Positions 33,785 to 46,702 of a stretch of DNA of 64,000 bases are shown here, piece by piece. Position numbers and translations under genes: made by a program. The stretch lies in assembly GCA_000827205.1 (NCBI GenBank), contig KN832558.1, forward strand, positions 1,845,839 through 1,909,838. The letters run 5' to 3'. Origin of the DNA: Plicaturopsis crispa FD-325 SS-3 (lineage: Eukaryota; Basidiomycota; Agaricomycetes; Amylocorticiales; Amylocorticiaceae). A model generated the notes under the pieces. The model saw nothing but the letters and a program-made list of their open reading frames with translations. It ran no database searches and was not told the origin of the DNA. Each line of letters starts with the position of its first letter. Positions within the stretch are counted from its first letter, which is position 1.

Positions 33785-34292
33785 TTGCGTGTAAGGCAAA
33801 CGTTAAAGGATGCCCTAGGCCTCTAGCCTCTGTTCACTTCCTCTTCCTTCACGAAAGCCCCAATCAGAATCCACTCATGGTCATCGGTGAGTCGGTCTTA
33901 TTTTGCTTTGCTCTAGTCGAATGTGAAAATAATACCACTTGCAAGTGCAGCACTGAGCATTATTACCCGGCCACCATATGGGCGGTCTGTCTTGCGGGAC
34001 TCTCCCCACCGCCGCCTCGTACCCGTATCATATTCCCTGAGCACTGCCGTCCGTAGGAGAAGAAAAGAAAGCAAGCGATGCTGAATGGAGGAACTGATAA
34101 CCTTTCGAATGTGTGCCTTGACTGCTCCGCATGACCGTTTCGACGCTGACGCTCGACTTTATTTCAGAATCGTGTCTCAGCGAAGACATTTCGCTCCACT
34201 AGTAGCTAGTCTAGATAACTGTCCCGGATCCCCCAACGATTACAAAAATGAGCGGTCGTGTTTGAGGATCACCGCTTCATCCTACGCAGCCC
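33785..34292. other. Intergenic upstream of the velvet gene
   Basis: 508 bp. No coding segment seen; presumably velvet promoter and 5' UTR. Confidence 0.5.
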
Positions 34293-35692
34293 ATGTACAC
34301 ACAGTTTCCAACCAACTCTAGCTCTATGTCAGGCTATTCAGACCTTCGCGGCAACGACGTACCGCAGGGCCTCTGGAACGCCTCCCACGTTTCTCCACCA
34401 CCAGATTTCTCGTCGACCGCAGTCCTCCCCATCGAGCCTGAGCAAACTGCCGCTCGTCCTGCACTGTCTTCCATAGGGCAGCCTATCCATTTCGATTTCG
34501 GCTATTTCGCTGGACGTACCGTCCGTGCAGAGCTTATCGAGGTGCAAAAGGCGAACTTGGGTAGAAAGTGCGCGCAAATAATTGTTCGTGTGCTCTGTAC
34601 TCACCGCCCAGATGCACAGATATGCCAAGGTCGATCGGAGGCCGATCGACCCCCCGCCCGTGGTATGGCTTCGCCTCTTTCTAGTCTTCAATCCTGGCAC
34701 AGATCAGGAGTACGAACAAGAGGTTGAGGACTACAAGTAAGCTGCCTCGCTTTTCATGACGGTACGAATTCTCATGCAATTCCATATAGCGCCGTGGCAA
34801 ATCTTGGGCTTCTGTGCTATGTCGACCTCTTCCCCGTACCTGAAGTCCCACAGGCAGAAACGCCTGCGACGCATGTTTCTGCGCCGTCGCTCAGACAGGC
34901 ATCCTCCAGCCGTATTCCTGGGCCTATTCCATATTCGTACGACCTCGGCGGTCCTTCGAATCAAGTCTACACAGACGTCCAAGCCTTATCGGCCGTGCCG
35001 CACCAAATACCTGGAACAGAGATTGACCGTGACGTTGTTGCGCACATAGGCAATTACGCGATGACTGAAAGCTCCAAGTGCACGACCGCATTGGCCGGTG
35101 CGACGTTCATACAGCCCTCCAACGTAGACTACAGAGGGCAGAAGGCGCTGATGTTTGTCTTTTCGGTGCGCCCCCTCCTTGCATCTCATTGCACGTGTCT
35201 GAGATCCTTCGTTGGTAGGACATTGCCGTCAAAATGGAGGGCACGTTCATTCTTAGATATCGTGTCTTCGACATATACTCCAGAACAGCGAATGGCCGTG
35301 ATCTTCCTGTCCAGGCTGAATGCTACGGCGGATGTTTCCGTGTGTACTCCACAAAAGATTTTCCTGGCTTGGACAGTTCTACTGATTTGACGAAGGTGTG
35401 CGAAACCCTCGGATACGATCCCAATTTTTGGGGATATTTTCTTATCCGACGGTAGCATCTCTCGCGGTTTGGCGTCCGCCTCCATCTTCGGGAGCCTGGA
35501 CGCAAACGGCAGGACCAACGGCTGGCGCGAAGCGTCAGTCCTCCGCGCTCCAGCACAGGACGACGGGTAGTAGAAATCTCTAGATCAGCAGGCGCCTCCC
35601 TCGAAAATCTACCCAATACTAGGAGGCAAGAGCCATTACTCCTGCTACCTTTTGGAAGCGCAGACTCTGCGGGGGAGAAGTTGTGGTATTGA
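34293..35692 (+). CDS. Velvet-domain regulator of development
   Basis: Fungal transcription factor of the velvet family (VeA/VelB/VosA/VelC), with an NF-kappaB-like fold that dimerises and links light and development to secondary metabolism. Exons 34293-34567, 34620-34736, 34790-35165, 35219-35395 and 35456-35692 give 393 aa. Velvet blocks: GRTVRAELIEVQKANLGRK, YAKVDRRPIDPPPVVWLRLF, VANLGLLCYVDLFP, then a long insert (about 90 aa), FVFSDIAVKMEGTFILRYRV, AECYGGCFRVYSTKDFPGL and STDLTKHLSRFGVRLHLRE, with a basic tail GRKRQDQRLARS. The insert inside the domain recalls VelB/VelC rather than VeA, and no PEST-like VeA tail is present. A second ATG at 34326 is also possible. Confidence 0.92.
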
Positions 35693-35922
35693 GATAACGG
35701 CTCATCACACAAATCCTCCAGGCTTCAATCTCATAGCCAGGTGTGTATGCGTCTTCTTTAATTCACATCCGTTAACGTGTAGGTTAACCATGTGAGGTCT
35801 GATGCTATTCATGGAATTCAATGCTCAATAAAATGTACAATAGTCCGTTGGGTGACCGCAATGATACACCATGCATGCTCCTTTCCTTATTCCTTCCCGT
35901 AACTCTATCTGAATCGATATCC

Positions 35923-38900
35923 TCAGTTGGCCAAATCTCGAGCGAAGTGGAAGAAGTCCACAGAGGAGCCATGTACACCATATTTGTAGATCTTGGATTC
36001 GGAGAAGAAAAACTATGAGCGTAGTGCACCGGAAAGGAGTGAACGTTACTCACGAAATGCGACGCAACCCAACTAGAGAATAGGGCACGCTGGTAAGGCT
36101 CCGGGAGCCTTTCCAGCAATGTGTCAAGTCCGACCTGGTCGACGAGCGTCTTGGGAATCGCGCGCCCAATGACGCCCCTGCGACTCGGCACATCATCGAA
36201 TAGATCAGAGCTCTCTAGTTCGGCCTGTAGGTCGTTGAGCGTGATAGAGAGCTCGTCCGAGATCGTCGTGCGCGGTTTAGCACCCTGGAGACGAGTATGT
36301 TCGCGCCAGAGGCATTGGAACTCTGCTGCAGCGTTCTCCGTGATCTTTTTTTGCACATCCTTGACGTAACTCTGGTAGAAAGCAGACGGCTTCCCTTCCT
36401 TGAACACCATCAAGTCGATGTACTCCTGGGTCGAAAGAGCGAGACCGGCCAGGACTTCGAGAGACGAGCTGGTTACTCCACCTTCACGGTTCACAATATC
36501 AGCGTTGCTCGAATGCAATGTGCAGGTATATGTCCTACCTTTGTTTGTGCTTGAATCTTTGAAGAGGACAACCTTTCGTTTCTCGAGGTGCAGACGCGCT
36601 TGCTGGGTCAGGAAAAGGTTTGCACCTTCTACAACGTACTTGAAGTGAGGCTTTCCTTCAGAGTCGATCAATGCCGCTACGTTCGAGATATTGACAGCCT
36701 CCGGTCTACGGTGGGTTAAGGGTCAGGGACATTCTAGAGCGCATGCTATATGGAAAGCTGACCGTCCACCACAAGGCACAAATAGATCAGCCTTGAACCG
36801 AAGATGAGCGCCATTTCGGAAATCAGTGCCGTCAGGGATGACCTCGCCCGCTAAAAGTCCAAGTATGAGGATATGCACCTCATGCGCAATTGAGTTGAAA
36901 ACTCACAAGGCAGCTTGACGTCCTGCTCCTCAACTTTGACCAGATATCCCGCCTTACTCAGCTTCGATTTGTCGAAGTTGCTGACAGGAACCCGCAGTTT
37001 CGCAAGGCGAATGAGCTCCTCCCTATCAAGACCAGCAGGGTCGGCCAGAACACCGCTACCGTCTATAATGGCAACAGTTTTGTCGGAACTGAGAAGAATC
37101 TCATCTACAAGAAAAAGCAGTAAGTATCTGTTTTGTGTGACACACCATCTTCGCCTTACTGGAGCCCAAGTCGCCATCTGCAAAAATAATGAGGGGAGGT
37201 ACATGGCAATGGTTGACTCGATAACATACCAGGACCACCGGTCTGTACTTTCGTGATGTCCTTCTCCCGTAGACCGAGCTGTTTGTAGATGCCAAGGACA
37301 TACTGCCTGATCGACAACGAGGTCATGCCATACGTATCGTGAGGAACGCCTCCGAGGGTTTGTGCACTCTTCCCAGTGGTGAAAGACTTCCACCACGTCT
37401 CTGCTCCACGGGAACGGGCGTGGACTGTCCGCCGAGCAGGTTTCAGCAATTCGGCAAAACAAAATTTGTAGCGATGATGACTTACGAGCCGCCCAGTCCA
37501 TCATATCAGCAGTGCCCTCTGGAGAACGAAGTACGTCAATAAGTTATATTGAAATTGGTAAGTGGCCAAGAAATTACCATCTGGCCCGAAGAATAGCAAT
37601 TCAGGTTTGCCATACAAGTCGACAAGACGCTCCTTGATGCCAGGGCTTTGCCCAGGAATAAGGAGATCGATAATAGCCTGATGATGTGGGTCAATTACTG
37701 TACATAATGAGAACCTTCAATAGCTTACATCGACGTATTTCTCAAAGCACAAGCGAGGTGACGCTCCGATGCTTTTAAAGGCGCAAACGTTAGGATATGG
37801 TATGTGCGGCAAAAAGCTTGCTTAGTACTTACGAAGGCAGGATTGTGCCCTTTGCACCTCCTTCCGGGATATCTTTGTTCTTCAAAGATTGCGTCGATGC
37901 TAGACCGTAGTTCTCGTCGAAGCTAGGATATGAATCAGCCTCGTGTAACCCGAAAACTTGTGTTTCGAGACACTCACAGCATTCTCTGGTTGATAGAGTA
38001 ATTCCTAAATGGAAGGGTTCAGTAAGCCATACGTGATGCACGAAACGTCGAAATCAGCATACTCCTTGTTCCTCGACATGACAATACGGATACCGCCTCG
38101 GGCAACATCGCGGAAACGAATGTGGAATCCTCTGAACTCGTTACCGATGACGATGAACATCCCGAAAGGTTTCTGGGATCTAGTTTAGGATCTCTGTTCT
38201 CGTGAGCAAGCATTAAAACACACCTTCGGATACTCGATCTCGGGTAAGAAGTCAGGCGCAAGGCGGAATGACAGCGCGACCTTGGTCGGTTGATAGAAGT
38301 TCGTCTTGAGGACATGCCTACGGGGCGAAGGGTCTGTTAAATTCACGAGCTTCAAGAGCTGACAAACATGTTCTCAACTTGTTGAAGATCAGGAAGCTCT
38401 CAAGAACCTGCAGTTCATGCTTATTGGGAACGGCGCGACGGATTTTGTCGTACAGGTCGTCGTCCGAAAGCGGCTGAGTTGTTTTCAGGCGCTGATACGA
38501 CAAGGTTGGCCTAGGTGTTCAAGTGATCAGTCAATATGTGTAAATAGGGAATCGACAGGTCAGCGTACATAAGTTGAGACGCCTCGTCGCTAGTCGGATA
38601 GTGGATCATTGCGAAGTTCACATAGAGCAGGCGAATCTATGGTCCCTCGGTTCAGTAACCCATCAGCTCAAAAACCGGTAGCACTTACCAGTTCAGGGTG
38701 CGCATGGATGACTTGGGCTATACTTTCGCGAGTGAACGTTTCCTCCCTGAAACGGCGCTTGATGTCATTCAAGACTTCAGCGTGGGCAGGGTTTGTCTCG
38801 TCGAGAACATTCCTCAGTTGAAGATACGCCGGCCCCAGGCGATTACAGAAGTGCTGTGCGAAAATCCACCCGCAGTCTGTATATAATATCGTAAGTTATA

Positions 38901-40297
38901 CATATTAGGCACTTGAGCAGACACTCACATGCATATGTGGCCTCCTGAACTGCGTGCGAGGATTCGGGGCTTATGTTGAAGCTGTTTCCGAGGAAGAAAG
39001 GGTTGTCGGGAAGGCAGTATAACAGTGACGCTTCTTTGAGTATCTGGAAAATGGAATGCTCAATGGGCGGCGCGCTCGCACCCGGAAGAGGGTTCAGATA
39101 GAGCGAAATTATGGTTATCCCGTTCGAGAATTGTTCTGGAGCATGCTTAGCATAGTGTGACTGACGAAATTCCCGATTGCTTACCGACGTATTTGCGCGC
39201 TGAGTATAGTGAATAGAAGTGGTAGAGGTTGGACAATGCACTGTAAAGGAAGCTAGGTATCAGCTTCGCTGCACGCAAAGGGCTGCGACTGATACATACC
39301 TAAAAAAGCTCGTGGTACCGCCCATCTTGTATCCGATTACAAGCCGTCTCTCCCTTGTCCCCTCTACTTCGAAGACCTCGATGACAGGTCCATATCGAGC
39401 CTCTACGTTCCACATGATTTGCTGATATATGTCAAGCGTGTGCTCAGAGGCCTTTTCAAGGAATATGGAGTCAGAGACGGAGCGTATGTCGGTCTTTCCA
39501 TCGGGGCGCGTCGAAGGAGTTGCGTTTTGCGGAAAGTTGCATTTGCTAATGAAATAGCAGCGCAATTGCTGGGACGCAGTGGCGGAGATGGACCCAGTAG
39601 AACGGAACGTCTCCAAACGATACGCATTGGAAGGGGTTGAGTGATCCAGATACAGGGCGTCAATTCTAAGAAACAAGGAGGGGCGGAATTTAATATCTAG
39701 TCACAAGGATTACACAGTGACATACCTAGTCTCGCAATTAGCCCCAGGGCCTTCGGTCGACGTGCGGCCAGGGGGGCTCGTGTGTATAAACGTCGCGCCC
39801 TTGCCGGTTTCATCGATGTTTTCAAGGTCGATCACAAGTTTGGCGGGATCGTGCTTGGTGTACGCAAGGACTTTCGCTCCGAAAAGCGCGATGATATGGT
39901 CGGATATAACATCCTTGGATTCGTTTCGGAAGTATGTGTCGTCGATTCCAAGCTGAGAATAGAACCAATTCACTTCGTTGGCTACTAATTCGCGTGGAAT
40001 GAATCCCTGTATTTCGGGTGGTCAGCGTGAGCACTTCATCTCGGATAGTAGAGACGCGTCAATTACCTTGCTCGCGACAGTAGCTTGAACGCTCGCTCGC
40101 TGCTCTTCCTTGCCCTTGAACACAGGAGTGGTATATCCCGGCAGGTTTTTCACGCGCTGTAAAGACGTTTCGCTGCCTGATCGCGAGCTTGGGTAGGACG
40201 AATTATCGCCAGGGACTCCGAGATGGTTGTTCGACGGGTTCGCCAGTAATGACGGGCGCGTCGCGTCGCCAGCGTGCGTCAATGGAGTCTCCGACAT
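35923..40297 (-). CDS. GDH2: NAD-specific glutamate dehydrogenase
   Basis: Catabolic enzyme, L-glutamate + NAD+ to 2-oxoglutarate + NH4+ + NADH; large-subunit (about 115 kDa) fungal type. Start at 40297 gives MSETPLTHAGDATRPSLL. Recognised segments in order: RVKNLPGYTTPVFKGKEEQ, ANEVNWFYSQLGIDDTYF, HDPAKLVIDLENIDETGKGA, RLVIGYKMGGTTSFF, the catalytic-domain stretches ETWWKSFTTGKSAQTLGGVP and HDTYGMTSLSIRQYVLGIY, GDLGSNEILLSSDKTVAIID, KYVVEGANLFLTQQARL, GGVTSSSLEVLAGLAL, and the end YKYGVHGSSVDFFHFARDLA with TGA at 35923-35925. About twenty short introns. One (36482-36538, 57 nt) is a multiple of three with no stop, so a simple ORF call reads through it. Its 3' end converges on the velvet gene. 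Confidence 0.94.
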
Positions 40298-41119
40298 TTT
40301 GAATTAGTTGGTTGATACTTTTGATGAGGCAAAGAGGTTTCGTAGCGTTGTGAAGGATTTGTAGGATGGAAATGCAGCAGGAGATGAAAAGTGGAATGCA
40401 GAGTACTTGTAGATCCGAAAAATCACTGCAAGCTCCGAGCCTTTATATAACGGGGTTCGTCTTCAGGCCATCTGCGGGCAAATCGCGCTAGAAACCGGTT
40501 TCCTGCCGAATGAAATTAACGGAGAAGAGGCGAGTGTTTCATAGAACGCTTGAGTCGAGTTTGAGCACCCTGGTTCGAGTGCAGAACAGCTTCCCTGGTA
40601 TGGGCCCGTATGTACCGCCCCAGTCGGCACCAATAAAGGCACCGCGGCGGCCCAGTACGCGGCAGAATGAGGACGACCTGCTTGTGCAGCTCCCTGCAAT
40701 TGGCCCGGCAGAGAAACATGTTTGAAACTTTGGGGTCTTTTTTTACCAACGTGCAAGTGGTAGGCGACAACCGACCGTTCTTACGGCTTCGGAGGCGCGT
40801 TCCTACAACGTTCTTGGTCCAAGCGAACTCCGTGCACACCTGGTGACACCAGGGTGACACTAAATTGTCGCTAAATTGACGTGCTTTCCAGGTCACCATT
40901 GATCACCTGCAAATGGTGCACACTACCCTCATACGTATGGCAGAACATCTGACGACTTCATTGACCATCCAATCGTCATATGGCATGTCAAGCATACGGC
41001 GGCGCAGCCTCGCGGATATATAGCGAGGTCCTGCCGGTAGCGAGAGGATCGACGAAAATACGTTTAGTACACATTCGAAAGCAAAGACAGCAATTACATT
41101 CTACATCCTGACCTTCCGT
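40298..41119. other. Intergenic, GDH2 promoter and SDR 3' flank
   Basis: 822 bp. Frames at 40463-40899 on both strands overlap one another and show no family features. Apart from the TATA box nothing is recognised. Confidence 0.5.
40441..40450 (-). promoter_or_regulatory. TATA box of GDH2
   Basis: The minus strand reads TTATATAAAG about 144 bp upstream of the GDH2 ATG at 40297. Confidence 0.5.
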
Positions 41120-42478
41120 TCATTCGAGTTTGGCCAAAGACTCTCTCATATACTCTTCAAACAGCTGACGGGGGAGAACATCAGAAATGAACCGAGTGGA
41201 ACGGAGGTTTGCGTTACGCACCGACTTGTACACCGGATGCCACCTGCTGAGCGCAGGTCGGCCCTCGGTGATGTCTCCGGCAGCCCACATTATCCTCAGT
41301 TGGTCTACCTCCTTGCGAGTCTCGTTGTCGGGCACAAGGATGTAGAAATCGCCCTGGCGCACAGAGTCGATCATGTACAGCACAGTCTCTTGTGCTGTCC
41401 ATGCTCCTGCGGGCTTTTCGCTAGCACTGCCTGCACCCGTCATGCCCGTAAATGTCCATCCGGGGCTGAGCATATCGCCATAAGTATGGCGTATGTTCCC
41501 ACCAGAAAGGCTACGCACATGAAGAGGTGGGCGGTCAGGTTCGTATGAGGCCTCTGGCGTAGCTCATGCGCGAGGCTCTCTGTCAGGCTCTTGACCGCAG
41601 CTTTCGATGCATTGTAGGCAGCATTTCCACTGTAAGAGAGGATGAATACAGCCCCGCATTTCCCGTAACACGAGTGATGATACGCACGGAGGATTGGTGA
41701 TGCCTTGTTTCGAGCCTGTCGTGATTATGACGGACTGGTTCTCTTGGCAGAGCATAGCCTACCGAGATGCTGTCAGAATAAGTCCCTATGTGGCGACGAC
41801 TGAGAACTACTCACCGGGACGAAAGTATGCTGGACATTGATAACCCTGTGATCCAGTTAAATGAGACGCAATCCATGAAGCATAGGAAGATATCTAACCC
41901 AAAGAGATTAACGTCGAACACACTATTCCAGGCATCTCTGCCCTCCCAGCTGCCGCCTTTGGGGCCAATTCCCGCATTGTTCAGGAGAACTGCGACCTAG
42001 ATCCAGATGAGTAAACGCACAAGGGAGGTTACGGCACCCCGCGCTACGCATGTGTGGTCTACGCGGCGCAGGTCCGTATCCTCACCTCTCCCCAAGTATC
42101 ATAAACTATCTTCGATAGTTTCTGGACATCCTCAGGTTTACTGACGTCCGTGGGAACGATGAGGACGTTGGCTTCGCCGACGATGGACGTGATCTCCTTG
42201 CCAGCCTTTGCCAGGCTCTCTTCACTGACGTCGGCAAGGGCCACTTTCAGGCCAAGCCTAGTGTCGCATACTAATGAGCATGACGAGTATATCAAGCAAG
42301 ATTGCGAACATACTTTGCGAGTTCTCGAGCAGCAGCGAGACCGATACCGCTCGCTGCGCCGGTGATGACCTAGCCGCCAATCCATTCAACGTGCCGTATC
42401 ATTTATGCTAACGATTCCACTTACCGCGACGCGCCCCTCATGAAATACTGGATGGAGTTTGTCGTCTACAGGCGACAT
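41120..42478 (-). CDS. Short-chain dehydrogenase/reductase (SDR), start uncertain
   Basis: NAD(P)-dependent oxidoreductase with a classical Rossmann core: VITGAASGIGLAAARELAK (TGxxxGxG), DVS near LKVALADVSEE, LLNNAGI-type NNAG region, the Ser-bearing strand SVIITTGSKQG and the active-site YNASKAAVKSL (YxxxK, near 41600). The C-terminal part reads PGWTFTGMTGAGSASEKPAGAW and ends FEEYMRESLAKLE with TGA at 41120-41122. The ATG at 42478 (MSPVDDKLHPVFHEGRVAV) resembles cytosolic relatives. However the frame is open upstream to another ATG at 42679, and the extra 67 residues look like a mitochondrial presequence. Substrate unknown. Confidence 0.86.
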
Positions 42479-43095
42479 GGCCTCAATCTTGTACGAGGCG
42501 GCACTGTACGGCAGTGGGGGCCGCAGAGGGGATGTGTTTCGTGACGATAACATATCGGTGCGATACGAGCGTGAAACGAGTGCACACGACGTGAAGGATC
42601 GGCTTAGAATTGATCTGAGAGAATGGATATCGGCCGTGCGTAGTGGTGCAGCTAGTGAAGTCCGGATAACAGAGTACATGTTCCAGAAAGCTCTCAGTAC
42701 CTTTTGTACCTTTGCAAGAGCAGAAATGTAAACAAATGACGACGTTCACCGGACCGATAGCCTTGCAATTGTACTCGTTTCCACGAATTCGCTTAGCTGA
42801 ACGACACGAGGGGGTGGCGATCTTTCTCGCGTTCGTGGATTAACGGTACATACATATGGGACACGAGACCAGTGTACTGAAGTCAGACTCGAAAGTGGGA
42901 TATCAGATATATGAATAAGGGAGATCATAGGGGGTAGATGAAGGAAAGGCATACGTCCGCGAAAGAATAACGACTGTCTGACCGAGATTAAGAGAGATTC
43001 CGAGTCGTGAACGTGGAAGAATTGGGGAGAGAAAGGTGATGGGACGATTGTCGGCCGAACGTGGGCACGCTGTCGTGTTCGTGCGCATCCTGCGT
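42479..43095. other. SDR upstream region and VTS1 3' flank
   Basis: 617 bp. The part 42479-42679 is open in frame with the SDR and may encode its N-terminal extension. The rest shows no gene. Confidence 0.45.
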
Positions 43096-45233
43096 TTAGG
43101 TCGAGGATTCCGGTGCCGGAATGCCCATCTTGAGCCGCACGGTCTCGAACGTCTTGAGCATCTTCCTCCTAGCCCCGAGAGCGGCAACGCCTTTAGCCTC
43201 CAGCGCCGCTTCATCGAGGGCGACCATGTCCTGCCACTTCATCCCCTCGAAGTTGGGCGTGTACTTGTGCAAGCGCAGCGACCTGAGCCAAGCCGGAATG
43301 TCGTTCAGGAGCTGGGGGTCAACCTCATCCTCATCCTTCTTTGCGCCGTCATTTCCACCTCTTCCATTGGAAGAGGGTGGCTTCCCACCAGGAGAGCGCC
43401 CAGGCCCCCGCTGGCTGCGGTTGCTGCCCATGCCCTGCTGACCTTGCATACCCATCCACCCCGGCTGGTTGAATCCACCCGCCGCCATTTGCGCGGCTAG
43501 GATCTGCGCATCAGGCGACATGCCCATGCCCATAGCGTTGGCCATGTTGAGCAAGTAAGGGTTGATCTGTCCCATGCCTGCGAGGCTCGCCATGTTGAGG
43601 CCGCCGCCGGGAATCCCCATCCCAAGTCCGGGACTGCCCAATCCCATGTTGAAACCGCCCATGCCTAGGCCGTTCATGCCAGCTCCGCCATCGTCACCGC
43701 CAAACCTGTTAGAAGATGTGTTGGAGAGCGCCGGGCTCCGTACCCCGTTCCAGCCGCCTCCGTTGAAGTTGCCGCCGCCGTTGGCGTTCCTCATGCCGCC
43801 AGGACCGTTGCGCTGCTGCTGTTGTCCAGCACTATGCTGCTGCTGACCACCGGAGACAAGATTTCCGTCATTGTCGTAGACACCGCCGTTCTGCCCGCTT
43901 TCCTGCGTGTTGCCCTTCGAGACGCGACGAAACTTCTTGGGGTCTTCCATGAGGGGAACACGGCTACCCGACCAATCGTTGAGCTTGGACGCAGCGGCAT
44001 CGAGATTCTGCGGGGGGTTGCGAGTGTCTTTCTGGAACATGGGTATAAGGGGCGTATTAACCATGCTGGCCCAGCTATCGCCGGGCATCGGGGACAAGGT
44101 CGACTCGCCCACTCCACCACCTGGCCTGGGAGAACCAAGAGTTCCAGAGAACTCCGTACTCTTGGGACGTGAGCCGTTGGTGGGGAGGGGATTTACGGTA
44201 ACCTCCTGTGCCGGAGAGTTGTTTTGCTCGGCGACCTGGCCAAGCTGGGAGTTCGGGCCCCATCCGTTGTTACCGACACCACCCGTAGACAGTACGGGCG
44301 CCGAAATGCGGTGAGCCGAGTTGGCAGCCTTCAGCTTCGCGCGCTGTTGGGCGAGAGTGGCTGCAGCATCTCCGCCTGGGGACGCTGCGTGGGCTGACTC
44401 GGGGGATAGGAAGTTGGGAGTGTTGGTGTCCAACGCGAGGGATTGGCGATTGGGGTTGGACGGTGCACTGAAGTTGCGTGCTGAAGGTGAACTCGGCATC
44501 GGAGACTTCAGCCCCGGTGATTTGAGATTCATGCTGGCTAACTTGGCTTCCATCTGGGTTTGCATCGAGCCTATGATGTTACGTATGAGACCCATTGCAC
44601 CTACAGATCACGAAACAGGAGCGCTCACCTCCCATGGCGGGACTAAGGAGGGCAGTCATCGGATCTGACCTCGCCATTTGTTGTAGCACAGTGATGAAGA
44701 AGCGGATTTGAACCTGAGTAGAGTGTTGGAGAAGACTGTAGAGAGCGGCTGTGCGCTCTGCTTCTGAGAGAACCTTGAACCATTGCTCGATGGCACTAAG
44801 TTCTTCTTTAAAATTAACATCCAGTGAGGCTGCGGCCATTTCTTCCTGCGATGAAAGTTAGCATATCGTGTACTCGATTGCATAGATGGTATCGGGAAAG
44901 CATTTGCTGGACGCAAGACTTACCAGCGTAGCCTCATAGTTCTGTAGGTTTTCGAACCATTGGTCTATAGCTTCGGCTACAATAGTTTGGGATCAGCCAC
45001 GGCGATCTAAGTTATAGCGTACGCTGCATACCTTCGGGTGTCTGAAACATTCCAGCACCGCCAAGTAGCTCACTAGTGGGCCTGTTGCCGTTGGAGCCGC
45101 CCCCTGGACGAGGAGAGGCCGGGGAGAGGCCTTGGCTACCACGAGAGGGACCCATGGATGCCCGCGAGTTGGCATGTTTGCCATTATCGTTGGGTTGAGG
45201 AGACGGACTGGAAGGGGGACGAAGAGTCGCCAT
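43096..45233 (-). CDS. VTS1: VTS1/Smaug-type SAM-domain RNA-binding protein
   Basis: Binds CNGG-loop (Smaug recognition) hairpins in mRNA and recruits CCR4-NOT for deadenylation. Start at 45233: [18 protein letters not shown]. After a disordered start come helical exons [19 protein letters not shown] and [39 protein letters not shown] (the conserved N-terminal Vts1 module), then a long Ser/Asn/Gly/Met-rich region and the C-terminal SAM domain: [35 protein letters not shown] and [20 protein letters not shown]. The basic ALGARRKML helix is the RNA-contacting surface in this family. It ends PAPESST. NOT2, a subunit of its usual effector complex, lies 26 kb away; I attach no meaning to that. Confidence 0.94.
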
Positions 45234-45967
45234 GGTGTGAATAAATGGAAAGTGAAAGTGTTGGTTGAGAGTAGTAGTGACGAGAGGGTATTCGACAAGC
45301 GGAAAGGCGATCTGTCAAAGCTGCTCGAAACTAAGACGGCTTTTTGTGAAAAAGAGGGCCGACGTCGAGTCGGAGGACCAGCTAGAAGCAAAGAGCACGA
45401 TGAACGATGCTACGTTGGGTCTAGACGAGACCAGCGGAACCTGCCGGTCTAGCGAATGACGAGATACGCTATAGACGGCGACAGAGACGAGCAGAACGGC
45501 GGCGACGACGACGACGGCGAAGTAAACTGACTGCGTCAAGAGACTGCGTTGTTGGCAGTTGCAGAACAAAAAGGTGACTGTCGCTGCCGCCGTTACCACC
45601 CAGTTCGGCAAACGCCGCCATCAGCCAAACGCCAAAGCACTGCCGACAACCTCTCCTTGTTCCGCTTGCTTCAGATCTTGCACCTGTCTGTTCCTTTCTG
45701 CTAATAGGCAGTGCTGAGCTACTCCCATTTGATCCCCCAACAGCGCTCTTTATCCGCCACGGAGTCCACAGCAGTGGTAGATCAGGACGCGATGATCAAC
45801 AGTTATCGCACACAGCACTCGATCTTTTCTCTTGAAGTTCCTCTCATTCAACGCTGAAACTACTCCCGCGACATCAGGTTCATCCAGTTGCCAGCTAGGT
45901 GCTATAGACTCATTCAATGCATACTACGGCGTAATGTGCCCAATGCACGACAGAGAGGTGGACTCGG
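45234..45967. other. VTS1 upstream region
   Basis: 734 bp between VTS1 and the doubtful plus-strand gene. A repeated GACGACGACGACGGCG tract near 45500-45520 is a simple low-complexity run. The frame 45832-46026 (+) overlaps the candidate out of frame. Confidence 0.45.
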
Positions 45968-46633
45968 ATGGCCGCGCTCGTGCTCTTCGTCCTAGCATCA
46001 CATTTGTGAGTACTGTCAAACGTTGATGGTTACGACGCGCATCCTGATTATGGTAAGACTATATTCTAGTTATTCGGTAGGGTCTCCACTGCCATTGCTA
46101 TCTAGCGTGCACCAGATGCACGTTAGGGCGTGGCTACCGAACGTCCAGTATGCTACGGCGATTCGTCTTTACTTCTCTAGCTGTGGCGTTCCGAGAGCGT
46201 ATTGCGGCTATGTTTTTGCACAGTCTGTACTTGACGATACCGTATGGTGGCATGTGAGTTATTGTCTGCCAATATCGCTGTCGCTCAATACATTTTTCTT
46301 CCCAAATCGTCCGCTTGCTGTTGTCTGTTGCAAGTTTTGGCATGGCAGCTGGAAATGCGTGATGGCACTGGAAGGAAGTCTGGCGCCGCAATTTTCTGCG
46401 CTGTCAGCACTGATCCGTCCGACCCTGGACGGCGGAAAGGTGGAAGGGCATGCCCTTACTGGCAATGCGACCGCCTCTGAACGCTCCACGGGCATAGCTA
46501 ACTTTTCTCTCCCCTCGGGCCTCCTATCCACTCTGCGTTTAAGTTCTCTGTCGAAGCTGCCCTCCGCGCAAAGAACGCGAAGGCTATTGCAAGGGAGGAT
46601 GCAGGACGCGCCCCCGACGAAGATGACGGATAG
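45968..46633 (+). CDS. Doubtful small membrane-protein gene
   Basis: Not recognised. Three exon-like pieces lie on the plus strand. The first is ATG at 45968 reading MAALVLFVLASH up to a GTGAGT donor. The second, after a CAG acceptor, reads MLRRFVFTSLAVAFRERIAA and then MFLHSLYLTIPYGG up to a second GTGAGT. The third lies after a pyrimidine-rich stretch ending TTGCAAG. Near the end HSAFKFSVEAALRAKNAKA and AIAREDAGRAPDEDDG run to a TAG at 46631-46633. Hydrophobic content and good donors suggest a small membrane protein, but I could not close one frame through all pieces. It would end 70 bp from the convergent cryptochrome stop. Confidence 0.3.
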
Positions 46634-46702
46634 TATACTACCCATACAAAATTGCTCGTCCTGGACGTCGCAGTGTTTGTAGTGCGTACAGCGGCGGTTG
46701 GC

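Noticed and set aside
25030-42478. Secondary-metabolite cluster (monooxygenase, lipase, velvet, SDR)
   Set aside because: No polyketide, peptide or terpene synthase is present, and housekeeping genes (GDH2 and others) lie between.
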